A stretch of 64,000 bases of DNA from Bauldia sp. Lineage in GTDB: Bacteria > Pseudomonadota > Alphaproteobacteria > Rhizobiales > Kaistiaceae. A model generated the notes under the pieces. The model saw only the letters and a list, made by a program, of their open reading frames with translations, made no database searches and was not told the origin of the DNA. The DNA lies in the NCBI GenBank assembly GCA_037200845.1, contig JBBCGQ010000001.1, positions 2,046,001 through 2,110,000 on the forward strand, in the 5' to 3' direction. Position 1 is the first letter of the stretch. The number at the start of each line of letters is the position of its first letter. The position numbers and the translations under genes are program-made. Below, in pieces: positions 8,936 to 22,129 of this stretch.

Positions 8936-11371
8936 TTAGTGGGCAGTGAGCCCGGTCGCGGCCTCTTCCTCGGCGACTGCCGGGGTCGCGGGCGCTTTTG
9001 GCTCTTCCCACTCGATCGGTTCCGGCGTCCGGATCAGCGCGTTCTTCAGCACATCGTCCATCCGCGCGACCGGGATGATCTCCATGCCGCTCTTCACGTT
9101 GTCCGGGATATCCGCCAGGTCCTTGACGTTATCCTCGGGGATGAGCACGCGCTTCATCCCGCCGCGGAGCGCGGCCAGCAGCTTCTCCTTGAGGCCGCCG
9201 ATCGGGAGCACCCTGCCCCGCAAGGTGATCTCGCCGGTCATGGCGACATCCTTGCGGACCGGAATGCCCGTCATCACCGACACGATGGCGGTCGCCATCG
9301 CGACGCCGGCGGACGGGCCGTCCTTCGGCGTGGCACCCTCGGGCACGTGCACGTGGATGTCGCGCTTCTCGAACAGCGGCGGCTCGATGCCGAAGTCGAT
9401 GGCGCGGCTGCGGACATACGATGCCGCCGCCGAGATCGACTCCTTCATCACGTCGCGCAGGTTGCCGGTCACCGTCATGCGGCCCTTGCCGGGCATCATG
9501 ACGCCTTCGATCGTCAGCAGCTCGCCGCCGACCTCGGTCCAGGCAAGGCCCGTGACCATTCCGACGGCATCCTCGAGCTCCGCCTCGCCGTAGCGGTAGC
9601 GGGGCACGCCGAGGAACTCCTCGACGACCTTCGGCGTGACCTTGATGGTCTTCTTCTTCGCCAGGATCAGTTCCTTGACGCCCTTGCGCGCCAGCGTGGC
9701 AAGCTCGCGTTCGAGGTTACGAACGCCGGCTTCCCGCGTGTAGCGGCGGATGACCATCTGCAGCGCGTCCGAGTCGATCGAGAATTCCTTCGACTCCAGC
9801 CCGTGCTCCTTCAGGATCTTCGGGATCAGGTGGCGCCGCGAGATCTCGACCTTCTCATCCTCGGTGTAGCCGGCGATGCGAATGATCTCCATGCGGTCCA
9901 TCAACGCCGGCGGGATGTTCAGCGTGTTCGCCGTGGTGATGAACAGCACGTTCGACAGGTCGTAGTCGACCTCGAGGTAGTGGTCGTTGAACGAGGAGTT
10001 CTGCTCCGGGTCCAGCACTTCCAGGAGGGCCGACGACGGGTCGCCGCGGAAGTCCATGCCGATCTTGTCGACCTCGTCGAGCAGGAACAGCGGGTTGGAC
10101 TTCTTCGCCTTCCGCATCGACTGGATCACCTTGCCGGGCATCGATCCGATGTAGGTGCGCCGGTGACCGCGGATTTCCGCCTCGTCACGCACGCCGCCGA
10201 GCGACATGCGCACGAACTCACGGCCGGTCGCCTTCGCGATCGACTTGCCGAGCGACGTCTTGCCGACGCCCGGCGGGCCGACGAGGCACAGGATCGGCCC
10301 CTTCAGCTTGTTCGAGCGCGACTGCACAGCGAGGTACTCGACGATGCGGTCCTTGACCTTGTCGAGGCCGAAGTGGTCGGCGTCCAGAACCTCCTGGGCG
10401 AAGTTCAGGTCATACTTGACCTTTGACTTCTTGCCCCACGGGATGCCGAGCAGCCAGTCGAGGTAGTTGCGCACTACCGTCGCCTCGGCCGACATCGGAC
10501 TCATCTGGCGCAGCTTCTTCAACTCGTTGGTCGCCTTCTCGCGGGCTTCCTTCGACAGCTTGGTCTTGGCGATCTTCTCTTCCAGCTCGGCGAGCTCGTC
10601 GCGGCCGTCCTCGGAGTCGCCCAGCTCCTTCTGGATCGCCTTCATCTGCTCGTTGAGATAGTACTCGCGCTGCGTCTTCTCCATCTGCCGCTTGACGCGC
10701 GAACGGATGCGCTTCTCGACCTGGAGGACGGAGATTTCGCTTTCCATGAGGCCGAGCACGCGCTCCAGCCGCTCGACCACGGTCGGCAGCGCCAGGATCG
10801 CCTGCTTCTCGGGAATCTTGATCGCGAGATGCGAGGCGACGGTGTCGGCAGCCTTCGAGTAATTCTCGATCTGCCCGACCGCGCCGACGACCTCCGGCGA
10901 AATCTTCTTGTTCAGCTTCACGTAGTTTTCGAACTCGGCCATCACCGAGCGCGTCAGCGCCTCCGCCTCTACGGCGTCGCCGATGACGTCGGCAATGCGA
11001 TGGGCATGGGCCTCGTAGTAGGCCTCCTTGCCGGTGTAGCGCACGATCTCGGCGCGGCCGACGCCCTCGACCAGCACCTTCACGGTGCCGTCGGGAAGCT
11101 TCAAGAGCTGGAGAACGGAGGCGAGCGTACCGACGTTGAAGATAGTCTCCGGAGTCGGCTCGTCCTCGCTCGGGTTCTGCTGCGTCGCGAGCAGGATCTG
11201 CTTGTCGGCGCGCATGACTTCCTCGAGCGCGCGGATCGACTTCTCGCGGCCGACGAACAGCGGCACGATCATATGCGGGAAAACAACGATGTCGCGCAGC
11301 GGCAGGACGGGGAACGTCTCTTCCGAAGCCGCGCCGGCAGGCAAACTCGAACCGGAATGCTCAGTTGTCAT
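8936..11371 (-). CDS. lon: ATP-dependent protease Lon
   Basis: Lon (811 aa), the soluble AAA+ serine protease that degrades misfolded and regulatory proteins. The N-terminal substrate domain begins [15 protein letters not shown]; Walker A is [13 protein letters not shown] and Walker B is [10 protein letters not shown]. The proteolytic Ser687 sits in [14 protein letters not shown], with catalytic Lys730 in [10 protein letters not shown], matching the Ser-Lys dyad spacing of 43. Length is normal. Part of the block hup-lon-clpX-clpP-tig, all on the minus strand. A 182-base gap to clpX suggests an independent promoter. Confidence 0.99.
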   Translation of the reverse strand: MTTEHSGSSLPAGAASEETFPVLPLRDIVVFPHMIVPLFVGREKSIRALEEVMRADKQILLATQQNPSEDEPTPETIFNVGTLASVLQLLKLPDGTVKVLVEGVGRAEIVRYTGKEAYYEAHAHRIADVIGDAVEAEALTRSVMAEFENYVKLNKKISPEVVGAVGQIENYSKAADTVASHLAIKIPEKQAILALPTVVERLERVLGLMESEISVLQVEKRIRSRVKRQMEKTQREYYLNEQMKAIQKELGDSEDGRDELAELEEKIAKTKLSKEAREKATNELKKLRQMSPMSAEATVVRNYLDWLLGIPWGKKSKVKYDLNFAQEVLDADHFGLDKVKDRIVEYLAVQSRSNKLKGPILCLVGPPGVGKTSLGKSIAKATGREFVRMSLGGVRDEAEIRGHRRTYIGSMPGKVIQSMRKAKKSNPLFLLDEVDKIGMDFRGDPSSALLEVLDPEQNSSFNDHYLEVDYDLSNVLFITTANTLNIPPALMDRMEIIRIAGYTEDEKVEISRRHLIPKILKEHGLESKEFSIDSDALQMVIRRYTREAGVRNLERELATLARKGVKELILAKKKTIKVTPKVVEEFLGVPRYRYGEAELEDAVGMVTGLAWTEVGGELLTIEGVMMPGKGRMTVTGNLRDVMKESISAAASYVRSRAIDFGIEPPLFEKRDIHVHVPEGATPKDGPSAGVAMATAIVSVMTGIPVRKDVAMTGEITLRGRVLPIGGLKEKLLAALRGGMKRVLIPEDNVKDLADIPDNVKSGMEIIPVARMDDVLKNALIRTPEPIEWEEPKAPATPAVAEEEAATGLTAH

Positions 11372-11553
11372 TTAATTTTCGTCCTTTCTTGCCGGCCTCA
11401 CCCGAGGGAGGACGGGTTACCGGTCAAGCTGCGGGTCGTAGGGACGCACGTTACAGGATGAATCAAACGGGCGCTGACCCGACGCTGGCTCAATTAGGTG
11501 GCGTCGGGAGCCCGGGGTGTCAAGGCAGGCCCTTAGGGCCCCCTCGAGTGGCC

Positions 11554-12822
<1,269 letters not shown>

Positions 12823-13016
12823 TCTTTTTACCCCAAGGGGCCCTGGCGGGAGAACCGCCGGCGGCCGTGCATTCTATACGCCCCGCAAACCCTGACCTTA
12901 CCGCCCGCTGGGTCGGACGCAAATCGTCCGAGGGCGACTCAATCATGGTAGCGGCGATTTGTTCAAGAGATACTTAACAGCCGAAGCAGCTTCGCCAAGG
13001 GTACCCGGCACTTCGA

Positions 13017-13673
13017 CTATGTCAGCACCTTGACCGGTTCCTTGACCCCGATCTCCAGATCGAGCGCCGCGCGGTCGGTCAGCACCTTGTCGATGAGGCC
13101 GAAGTCCTTGGCCTCGCTGGCGGTCATGAAGTAGTCGCGGTCGAGCGTCCGCTCGATCGTCTCCATGCCCTGGCCGGTGTGCTTGACGTAGATTTCGTTG
13201 AGCCGCCGCTTCATCTTGATGATGTCCTCGGCATGGCGCTCGATGTCCGACGCCTGGCCCTGGAACCCGCCGGACGGCTGGTGGACAAGGATACGGGCGT
13301 TGGGCAGGGCAAAGCGCATGCCCTTGGCGCCGGCCGTGAGCAGCAGCGAGCCCATCGAGGCGGCGAGCCCGATGCACAGCGTCGAAACCGCCGGGCGGAT
13401 GAATTGCATGGTGTCGTAAATCGCGAGGCCGGCGGTAACCACGCCGCCCGGCGAGTTGATGTACATCGCGATCTCCTTCTTGGGGTTCTCCGACTCCAGG
13501 AAGAGAAGCTGCGCCGTGATCAGGGTCGCCATGTGATCCTCGACCGGCCCGGTCACGAAGATCACGCGCTCCTTAAGCAGGCGCGAGAAGATGTCGTAGG
13601 CGCGCTCGCCGCGATTGGTCTGCTCGACGACCATCGGCACAAGCTGCATGTAACGTTCGACGGGGTCTGTCAT
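13017..13673 (-). CDS. clpP: ClpP, ATP-dependent Clp protease proteolytic subunit
   Basis: ClpP (218 aa), the barrel-forming serine protease partner of ClpX. The catalytic triad is visible: Ser106 in [11 protein letters not shown], His131 in [10 protein letters not shown] and Asp180 in LDRDYFM. The N-terminus is slightly extended relative to E. coli mature ClpP and may be trimmed. Encoded between tig and clpX in the order tig-clpP-clpX-lon, the standard arrangement. Confidence 0.99.
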   Translation of the reverse strand: MTDPVERYMQLVPMVVEQTNRGERAYDIFSRLLKERVIFVTGPVEDHMATLITAQLLFLESENPKKEIAMYINSPGGVVTAGLAIYDTMQFIRPAVSTLCIGLAASMGSLLLTAGAKGMRFALPNARILVHQPSGGFQGQASDIERHAEDIIKMKRRLNEIYVKHTGQGMETIERTLDRDYFMTASEAKDFGLIDKVLTDRAALDLEIGVKEPVKVLT

Positions 13674-13805
13674 GATCGTCCTTTGGCCGCGGCCGGGAAG
13701 AAGCTGAAAATCGGCGGAAGCGCGAATCCCCCGCCAGGGTCGCGGTATAGATAAGTCAGGAGTCCGTGCTCCGAAAGGGGCCGGCGCGTTAACGATTTGG
13801 GCCGC

Positions 13806-15158
13806 CTAGGCGACCTTCTCTTCGTCGTCGTCGCGCAGCAGTTCTTCCTTGGTCACCGGCTTGTCGGTCACCTTGGCGAGCTCGAGAATGAAGTCGACGA
13901 CCTTCTGCTCGAAGATCGGCGCGCGGAGTGACGCCAGCGCCTCCGGGCTGCGGCGGTAGTAATCGACCAGCGCCTGCTCCTGCCCCGGGAACTGCCGCAT
14001 GTGCGCGGCGAGCGCCCGCTGCGTCTCTTCCTCGGTCACCTGGATGTTGTTGCGGTCGCCGATTTCCGACATCACCAGACCAAGCCGAACGCGGCGCTCG
14101 GCGATCTTGCGATAGTCCGCGCGCGCCGCTTCCTCGGTCGTGCCCTCGTCGGCGAAAGACTTGCCGGAGCGCGCGAGGTCGTCGGTGATCTGCCGCCAGA
14201 TCGTGTCGAACTCCTGATCGACCAGCGCCGGCGGCAGCGCGAAATCGTGCTGCTTGTCGAGAATGTCGAGCAGGTTGCGCTTGACCTTCTGCGAGGTGGC
14301 GAAAGTGTACTGCTGCTTGACCTGGTCGCGCACCGTATCGCGGAGCGCGGCGATGTCCGGCAGGCCGAGACGCTCGGCAAGGCCGTCGTCGATCGCCACC
14401 GCATCGGCCGCGGCGAGCGCCTTGACCTGCACGTCGAAGGTCGCCTCCTTGCCGGCGAGATCCTTGGCGGCGTAGTCGGCCGGGAAGGTGACGGTGATGG
14501 TCTTGCTGTCGCCCGAGGCGAGCCCGATGAGCTGCTCGTCGAAGCCCGGGATGAAGCGGCCGTCGCCGATCGTCAGCACGGCGTTGTCGTCGCTGCCGCC
14601 GGAGAACGTCTCGCCGTTGATCTTGCCGACGTAGGAAATGGTGAGGCGGTCGCCGGTCGCGGCGACACCCTGCTTGGTCGCAAACGAGCGCGCGCCGTCG
14701 GCGAGCTGCTTCAGTTGCTCCTCGATGTCCTCGTCGGTAACGGCGACGACCGGGCGCTCGACTTCGATCTTCTTAAAATCGGCGAGCTCGACGTGCGGCA
14801 TCACCTCGTAGGTCATCGTGTAGCTGAGATCGGCACCGCCGGTGAGCACCTTCTCGGACAGCGCCTCGTCTTCGGGCAGCTTGTAGTCCGGCTGCGTCAC
14901 CGCCTTCTCGCCGCGCGAGGCGAGCGTGTCGCGCGCGACTTCCGACAGCATCGACTGGACGATACCGGCCATCTCGGAACGGCCGACCAGACGGCGGAGG
15001 TAGCTGACCGGCACCTTGCCCGGGCGGAAGCCCTTGATCTGCACCTCGTTCTTCATCGCCGTCAGGCGCTCGACGAGGCGGCTGTCCAGTTCGGTTGCCG
15101 GAATGACCACGGCGAACTCGCGCCGCAATCCATCGACCTGGGTCTCGGTTACCTGCAT
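13806..15158 (-). CDS. tig: Trigger factor
   Basis: Trigger factor (450 aa), the ribosome-bound chaperone and prolyl isomerase. The ribosome-binding loop is in the N-terminal domain at IKGFRPGKVPVSYLRR. The FKBP-type PPIase domain spans about residues 160-245 (DRLTISYVGKINGE, FIPGFDEQLIGL). The C-terminal helical chaperone domain fills the rest and ends in an acidic tail (RDDDEEKVA). First gene of the tig-clpP-clpX-lon block. Length is close to the family mean. Confidence 0.98.
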   Translation of the reverse strand: MQVTETQVDGLRREFAVVIPATELDSRLVERLTAMKNEVQIKGFRPGKVPVSYLRRLVGRSEMAGIVQSMLSEVARDTLASRGEKAVTQPDYKLPEDEALSEKVLTGGADLSYTMTYEVMPHVELADFKKIEVERPVVAVTDEDIEEQLKQLADGARSFATKQGVAATGDRLTISYVGKINGETFSGGSDDNAVLTIGDGRFIPGFDEQLIGLASGDSKTITVTFPADYAAKDLAGKEATFDVQVKALAAADAVAIDDGLAERLGLPDIAALRDTVRDQVKQQYTFATSQKVKRNLLDILDKQHDFALPPALVDQEFDTIWRQITDDLARSGKSFADEGTTEEAARADYRKIAERRVRLGLVMSEIGDRNNIQVTEEETQRALAAHMRQFPGQEQALVDYYRRSPEALASLRAPIFEQKVVDFILELAKVTDKPVTKEELLRDDDEEKVA

Positions 15159-15243
15159 GTCCGCCTGTCCCTTACAAACATATCCACGTTCGCCGGAGCC
15201 GCCGGCGTTTGCTCGCCCGTAAATTCTAGAATCTCGACCGTCG

Positions 15244-15328
15244 TGGTGCGGGCGGAGGGGCTCGAACCCCCACGACTTTCGTCACGGGAACCTAAATCCC
15301 GCGCGTCTACCAATTCCGCCACGCCCGC
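15244..15328 (-). tRNA. tRNA-Leu (anticodon TAG)
   Basis: 85-nt class II tRNA on the minus strand: acceptor GCGGGCG/CGCCCGC, anticodon loop TTTAGGT, a variable arm with stem GTGACGAAAGTCGT, TψC GGGGGTTCGAGCCCC, discriminator A and encoded CCA. Confidence 0.97.
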
Positions 15329-15424
15329 CCGGTGGCAGAGGCGCCGAGGCTCCAGCAAGGCGGCGCCTCTATAACACCCGACTTTCGGGGGTTCAAAGGG
15401 AATTCGCCGCCTAATTCCGGCCCG

Positions 15425-15595
15425 TCAGAGGAAGCGAACGGCAGCCGCGACCGAGCCCGCCATGCCGAGGATCAACAGGACCGGCGTCGGCAGCCCGGCA
15501 AGGGTCGGCGGCAGCACGTACATCGCCGTATGCCCGATAAACAGCGCTGCCCCGGCGACTACAGCAAGGGAAACGAGAGGATAGCGACGGTCCAT
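15425..15595 (-). CDS. Small two-helix membrane protein, unknown
   Basis: A 56-residue hydrophobic protein starting at the ATG 15595, which has a GGAG ribosome-binding site seven bases upstream. Two probable transmembrane helices (about 8-25 and 35-52) are joined by a short PPTLAGLPTP loop. No family recognised. It stands alone between nnr and tRNA-Leu, with no visible terminator. The good ribosome-binding site and clean membrane-helix pattern support a real small protein, but the short length leaves doubt. Confidence 0.5.
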   Translation of the reverse strand: MDRRYPLVSLAVVAGAALFIGHTAMYVLPPTLAGLPTPVLLILGMAGSVAAAVRFL

Positions 15596-15687
15596 GCCGG
15601 AACTCCACAAGGCGACGCCGATCCCGCATCGGGACGGCGCGGATGACTTGTGGATGGAGGTGGCAAGACCGCTGCCAGCGGCGGGCG

Positions 15688-17818
<2,131 letters not shown>

Positions 17819-18030
17819 GGTTATCCACAGCCATGTGGTCTCGTTTCCGGCGGCGGCGCCCGCCCGAAGTGGAAAGCGCCCCGCCCCAGGCCCCGATCGA
17901 TGCCCCGCCGCGAGTACCAGCGGCAGCGGCGACCAACCGGCCTGCGAGCGTATCCGAACCGCCTGAGCGGCAGACGCCGTCCGACAGGTCAACCAAACCC
18001 ACACCGGGGACTGACAGAGGGGAAAGAGGA

Positions 18031-19440
18031 ATGACGACCGCCAAAGACGTACTGAAGGCCATCAAGGACAAGGACGTGAAGTACGTCGACTTCCGCTTTA
18101 CCGACCCGCGCGGCAAGTGGCAGCACGTCACCTTCGACATTAGCTTGGTCGACGACGAGGCCTTCACCGAGGGCCTGATGTTCGACGGCTCCTCGATCGC
18201 CGGCTGGAAGGCGATCAACGAGTCCGACATGAAGCTCATGCCCGACCCGAACACGATGGCGATCGATCCGTTCTTCGCGCAGACCACGATGTCGATCGTC
18301 TGCGACATTCTCGAGCCGATGACCGACGAGCCCTACGACCGCGACCCGCGCTCGATCGCCAAGAAGGCCGAGAAGTACCTGCAGCAGACCAAGATCGGCG
18401 ACTCGATCTTCGTCGGCCCGGAAGCCGAATTCTTCGTCTTCGACGACGTGAAGTATTCCGTCACCCCCTACAACACCGGCTTCAAGCTCGACGACGTCGA
18501 ACTGCCGTCGAATTCCGACACCGACTACGAGATGGGCAACCTCGGCCACCGCATCCGCACCAAGGGCGGCTACTTCCCGGTGCCGCCGCTGGATTCCCTC
18601 CAGGACATGCGCTCCGAAATGCTGGGCTCGATGGCCTCGATGGGCGTCAAGGTCGAGAAGCACCACCACGAGGTGGCCTCGGCCCAGCACGAACTGGGCG
18701 TCAAGTTCGGCCCGCTGGTGACGATGGCCGACCACATGCAGATCTATAAGTACTGCATCCACAACGTCGCCAACGCCTACGGCAAGACGGCGACCTTCAT
18801 GCCGAAGCCGATCTACGGCGACAACGGCTCGGGCATGCACGTCCATCAGTCGATCTGGAAGAACGGCAAGCCGCTCTTCGCCGGCAAGCTCTACGCCGAT
18901 CTGTCGGAGGAGTGCCTGTTCTACATCGGCGGCATCATCAAGCACGCCAAGGCGCTGAACGGCTTCACCAACCCGCTCACCAACTCCTACAAGCGGCTGG
19001 TGCCGGGCTACGAGGCGCCGGTGCTGCTCGCCTACTCCTCGCGCAACCGCTCGGCCTCCTGCCGCATCCCGGTGACGAACAACCCGAAGGCCAAGCGCGT
19101 CGAGGTCCGCTTCCCCGATCCCGGCGCCAACCCCTACCTCGCCTTCGCCGCGATGCTGATGGCCGGCCTCGACGGCATCAAGAACAAGATCCATCCCGGC
19201 GAGGCGATGGACAAGAACCTCTACGACCTGCCGCCGAAGGAGCTGCGCAAGATCCCGACGGTGTGCGGATCGCTGCGCGAGGCGCTGGAAAACCTCGACA
19301 AGGACCGCACCTTCCTCAAGCAGGGCGACGTCTTCTCGGACGACATGATCGACGCCTACATCGAACTCAAGATGGAAGACGTCGCGCGCTTCGAGATGAC
19401 GCCGCATCCGGTCGAGTACGACATGTACTATTCGGTCTGA
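18031..19440 (+). CDS. glnA: Glutamine synthetase type I
   Basis: GlnA (469 aa) makes glutamine from glutamate, ammonia and ATP as a dodecamer. Motifs include [32 protein letters not shown], the ATP-binding [16 protein letters not shown], and NRSASCRIP with the glutamate-binding Arg. Tyr398 in NLYDLPPKE is the adenylylation site, so activity is probably controlled through GlnE and PII. The start at 18031 has a strong GGGGAAAGAGGA ribosome-binding site. The frame is open for another 66 codons upstream, but that part is low-complexity and unlike the family. A terminator follows. Confidence 0.99.
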   Translation: MTTAKDVLKAIKDKDVKYVDFRFTDPRGKWQHVTFDISLVDDEAFTEGLMFDGSSIAGWKAINESDMKLMPDPNTMAIDPFFAQTTMSIVCDILEPMTDEPYDRDPRSIAKKAEKYLQQTKIGDSIFVGPEAEFFVFDDVKYSVTPYNTGFKLDDVELPSNSDTDYEMGNLGHRIRTKGGYFPVPPLDSLQDMRSEMLGSMASMGVKVEKHHHEVASAQHELGVKFGPLVTMADHMQIYKYCIHNVANAYGKTATFMPKPIYGDNGSGMHVHQSIWKNGKPLFAGKLYADLSEECLFYIGGIIKHAKALNGFTNPLTNSYKRLVPGYEAPVLLAYSSRNRSASCRIPVTNNPKAKRVEVRFPDPGANPYLAFAAMLMAGLDGIKNKIHPGEAMDKNLYDLPPKELRKIPTVCGSLREALENLDKDRTFLKQGDVFSDDMIDAYIELKMEDVARFEMTPHPVEYDMYYSV

Positions 19441-19463
19441 TCGGGCCCTGACCCTGGATTGCC

Positions 19464-19497
19464 AGCGGGGCGCCTTCGGGCGCCCCGCTTCGTTTTT
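19464..19497 (+). terminator. Rho-independent terminator of glnA
   Basis: Eleven-base stem AGCGGGGCGCC/GGCGCCCCGCT with a TTCG tetraloop, followed by CGTTTTT, 24 bases after the glnA stop. Confidence 0.93.
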
Positions 19498-19591
19498 GCG
19501 CCGTTGCGCCGCCCCGCCCGCGGTGCTGGAATGGCGGCGCTCCTCCAGACAGAGTCGCCCGCGCGACGGCTCGAAGCCCGTTTCGCCCGCC

Positions 19592-21043
19592 ATGTCCAAT
19601 CCGGACCTACCGCCGGAACCGCCGACGTTCGCCACCGAACGCCACCCGCATCTGCGCCTCATCATCCCGGCGATCGTCGCGGTTGCCTTCCTGATCGAGC
19701 AGCTCGACGCGACGGTGATCGTCACGGCGCTGCCGGCGATGGCTGTCAGCCTCGGCACGACGCCGATCCACCTCAACCTTGCGATCACCGCCTACATTCT
19801 GGCGCTCGCCATGTTCATCCCGCTCTCCGGCTGGCTCGCCGATCGGTTCGGCTCGCGCCGCATCTTCGCCCTGTCGCTATTCGTCTTCGCGCTGGGCTCG
19901 ACGCTCTGCGGCCTCGCCTCCAGCTTCGAGATGCTGATCGCGACGCGCGCGCTCCAGGGCCTCGGCGGTGCCATGATGACGCCGGTCGGCCGCCTGATCC
20001 TCATCCGCAGCTTCCCGCGCCGGCGCCTCGCCACGGCGATGGCCTACGTCACCTATCCGGCGATCGTCGGCCCGCTGATCGGGCCGCTCGTCGGCGGCTT
20101 CTTCACGACGTACATCTCGTGGCGCTGGATCTTCTTCATCAACGTGCCGTTCGCGCTGGCCGGCATGGTGGCGGCGCTCCGCTACGTCGATGACGTCGAG
20201 GGCGATCCGTCGGCCGTCTTCGACTTCCGCGGCTTCCTCCTGGTCGGCATCGGCTTCACGCTGCTGCAGCTCGGGCTGGAGAACATCGGGCGCGGCACCG
20301 TGCCGCCGGCGGTGGTCGCCGCGGTGCTGATCGCCGCCGCGTTACTGCTGGTGACGTTCGCCGTCTACGCGCGCAACGCCAAGGCACCGGCCGTCGACCT
20401 GACGTTGTTCCGCGACCGCGCTTTCCGCATCGCAACGCTGTTCGGCGGCATCTGCCGCATCGGCTTCAACGGCCTGCCGTTCCTGCTGCCGCTGTTGCTG
20501 CAACTGGGCTTCGGCCTGACGCCGATCGTGTCGGGCGCACTCACCTGCGTCTCGGCATTGGCCGCCGCCCCGGTTCGCGCCATCTCGGTCGCCGCGCTCC
20601 GCCGCTGGGGCTTTCGCATATCGATGACGGCGAGCGCGGTCGCCGGCTCCGTCATGCTGGCGTCGTTCGCCCTGCTCGAGCCGACGACGCCGAAATGGAT
20701 CATCGTCGTCCTCACCTTCGCCTTCGGCCTGACACGCGCCACCCAGTTCATGTCGAGCAACACGCTGGCCTACGCCGAGATCCCCGCGGCCCGCTTGAGC
20801 CGCGCCACCAGCCTCGGCGCCATGCTGCAGCAGCTCACCGTCTCCTTCGGCGTCTCGATCGCCGCGATCCTGCTGGCGAGCGTCGCGCCGGAGGGCGCCC
20901 GCCTGACACCGGAAAATTTCCACGCCGTCTTCCTGATGTCGGCGATCATCCCGCTGCTCGCCGTTCCGGGCTTCTTCCTGTTGCGCCCGCAGGACGGCGA
21001 CGAGGTCACCGGCCGCAATCCGCCGCCGGCGCCGCCGGCATGA
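19592..21043 (+). CDS. MFS transporter, DHA2 (EmrB/QacA-like) family
   Basis: A 483-residue inner-membrane proton-coupled exporter. The [13 protein letters not shown] segment at 38-50 is the DHA2 motif D1, [18 protein letters not shown] lies in the third helix region, and [16 protein letters not shown] is antiporter motif C. Around 13-14 hydrophobic helices are apparent. The ATG at 19592 is preferred because the upstream open frame overlaps the glnA terminator. The substrate cannot be predicted; no membrane-fusion protein is encoded nearby. It overlaps the next gene by four bases (ATGA). Confidence 0.93.
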   Translation: MSNPDLPPEPPTFATERHPHLRLIIPAIVAVAFLIEQLDATVIVTALPAMAVSLGTTPIHLNLAITAYILALAMFIPLSGWLADRFGSRRIFALSLFVFALGSTLCGLASSFEMLIATRALQGLGGAMMTPVGRLILIRSFPRRRLATAMAYVTYPAIVGPLIGPLVGGFFTTYISWRWIFFINVPFALAGMVAALRYVDDVEGDPSAVFDFRGFLLVGIGFTLLQLGLENIGRGTVPPAVVAAVLIAAALLLVTFAVYARNAKAPAVDLTLFRDRAFRIATLFGGICRIGFNGLPFLLPLLLQLGFGLTPIVSGALTCVSALAAAPVRAISVAALRRWGFRISMTASAVAGSVMLASFALLEPTTPKWIIVVLTFAFGLTRATQFMSSNTLAYAEIPAARLSRATSLGAMLQQLTVSFGVSIAAILLASVAPEGARLTPENFHAVFLMSAIIPLLAVPGFFLLRPQDGDEVTGRNPPPAPPA

Positions 21044-21636
21044 AGCGGCTGACGCGCGCCTTCTTCGCCCGCAGCGTCCACGACGTCGCCCCCGATCTCA
21101 TCGGCGCGACGCTGCTGGTCGATGGCGTCGGCGGGACGATCGTCGAGGTCGAGGCCTACCACCACACCGACCCCGCGGCGCACAGCTACGGCGGCATGAC
21201 CGAGCGCAACGCCGTGATGTTCGGCCCGCCCGGCTTCGCCTACGTCTATCGCTCTTACGGCATCCACTGGTGCGTGAATTTCGTCTGCGAGGCGAAGGGC
21301 AGCGCCAGCGCGGTGCTTATCCGCGCGCTGGAGCCGGTGGAGGGGATCGAAAAGATGCGCCGCCGCCGCGGCGTCGCGGAGCTGCGCCAACTTTGCTCCG
21401 GCCCGGGCAAACTGTGCCAGGCACTCGGCATCACGATCAGCCACAGCGGCCTGCCGCTCGATCGTCCGCCGTTCGCGCTCCACGCCCGGCCCGCATCGGT
21501 AGATATCGTGACCGGCGTGCGCATCGGCATCACCAGGGCCGCCGATCTGCCGTGGCGCTACGGCCTCGCCGGCTCGCCATTCCTCAGCAAGCCGTTTCCC
21601 AAAACGCCATCACGCCGGGCGTCGGCCAAAACATGA
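21040..21636 (+). CDS. 3-methyladenine DNA glycosylase (AAG/MPG family)
   Basis: A 198-residue alkylbase DNA glycosylase that excises alkylated purines and hypoxanthine in base-excision repair. [20 protein letters not shown] contains the catalytic Glu38, followed by [19 protein letters not shown], the base-flipping pocket; [14 protein letters not shown] is the third conserved block. The start overlaps the end of the MFS gene by ATGA, so the two are co-translated. The C-terminus ends in a short basic tail. Confidence 0.95.
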   Translation: MKRLTRAFFARSVHDVAPDLIGATLLVDGVGGTIVEVEAYHHTDPAAHSYGGMTERNAVMFGPPGFAYVYRSYGIHWCVNFVCEAKGSASAVLIRALEPVEGIEKMRRRRGVAELRQLCSGPGKLCQALGITISHSGLPLDRPPFALHARPASVDIVTGVRIGITRAADLPWRYGLAGSPFLSKPFPKTPSRRASAKT

Positions 21637-21675
21637 AAAAGAAAACGCCGCGGAGATGGGCTCCTCCGCGGCGTT
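21634..21675 (-). terminator. Terminator for the small minus-strand gene at 21700-21942
   Basis: Twelve-base stem (21644-21655 with 21664-21675) whose T-rich tail lies on the minus strand (reverse complement of AAAAAGAAAA, 21634-21643). The orientation shows that something is transcribed leftwards into it, supporting the small gene to its right. The same stem could also stop plus-strand transcription, less efficiently. Confidence 0.8.
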
Positions 21676-21699
21676 CCCTTTGGGTCGGGTCAGGACAGT

Positions 21700-21942
21700 T
21701 CAGGCGTAATGGGTTGAGCTCAAATCTAACGGCGCCGGCTTATCGTCGTACCGGACCGTGGCGGGCGGGTCGAAATCCCAGGAGAGACCGGCGAGAGCGG
21801 TGCACGCACTGCTGCGCGAATGACGGTGTCGATTGACTTCGGTGAACGGCATGCCGAGCAGCCGGCGGATCGAGCCGGCCTCTGCCAGCGCCTGACTCCG
21901 CCCGCCATCCAGCGCGGCGAGAGTCGTGACTCTACGCAACAT
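21700..21942 (-). CDS. Small hypothetical protein
   Basis: An 80-residue protein with no recognised family, no signal peptide and no membrane helix. The first 35 residues could form an amphipathic helix; the second half is polar and contains WDFDPPATVRYDD. The ATG has a GAGGGGG ribosome-binding site, and a strong minus-strand terminator lies 25 bases past the stop. These flanking signals, rather than the protein itself, are the reason for calling it. Confidence 0.5.
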   Translation of the reverse strand: MLRRVTTLAALDGGRSQALAEAGSIRRLLGMPFTEVNRHRHSRSSACTALAGLSWDFDPPATVRYDDKPAPLDLSSTHYA

Positions 21943-22129
21943 GAACGCCCCCTCGAAACTCCGGCTCTTACAGAGCCCAACAACACTTACAAACGCCGGG
22001 AGCGAACTACATGCCCCCGAGCAGTGTTACCGGCCGCATCACCAGCCATAACTATTGCTTCCATAGAATAGATGAGTCACCGCGCGGCACCAATCGGTAC
22101 CGCGACGTTGTGCACAGGAAAGAAGAAGG

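Noticed and set aside
17989-19788. 599-codon minus-strand frame antisense to glnA
   Set aside because: Shadow of a strongly biased GC3 gene. It has no ribosome-binding site or recognisable domain, and glnA is beyond doubt.
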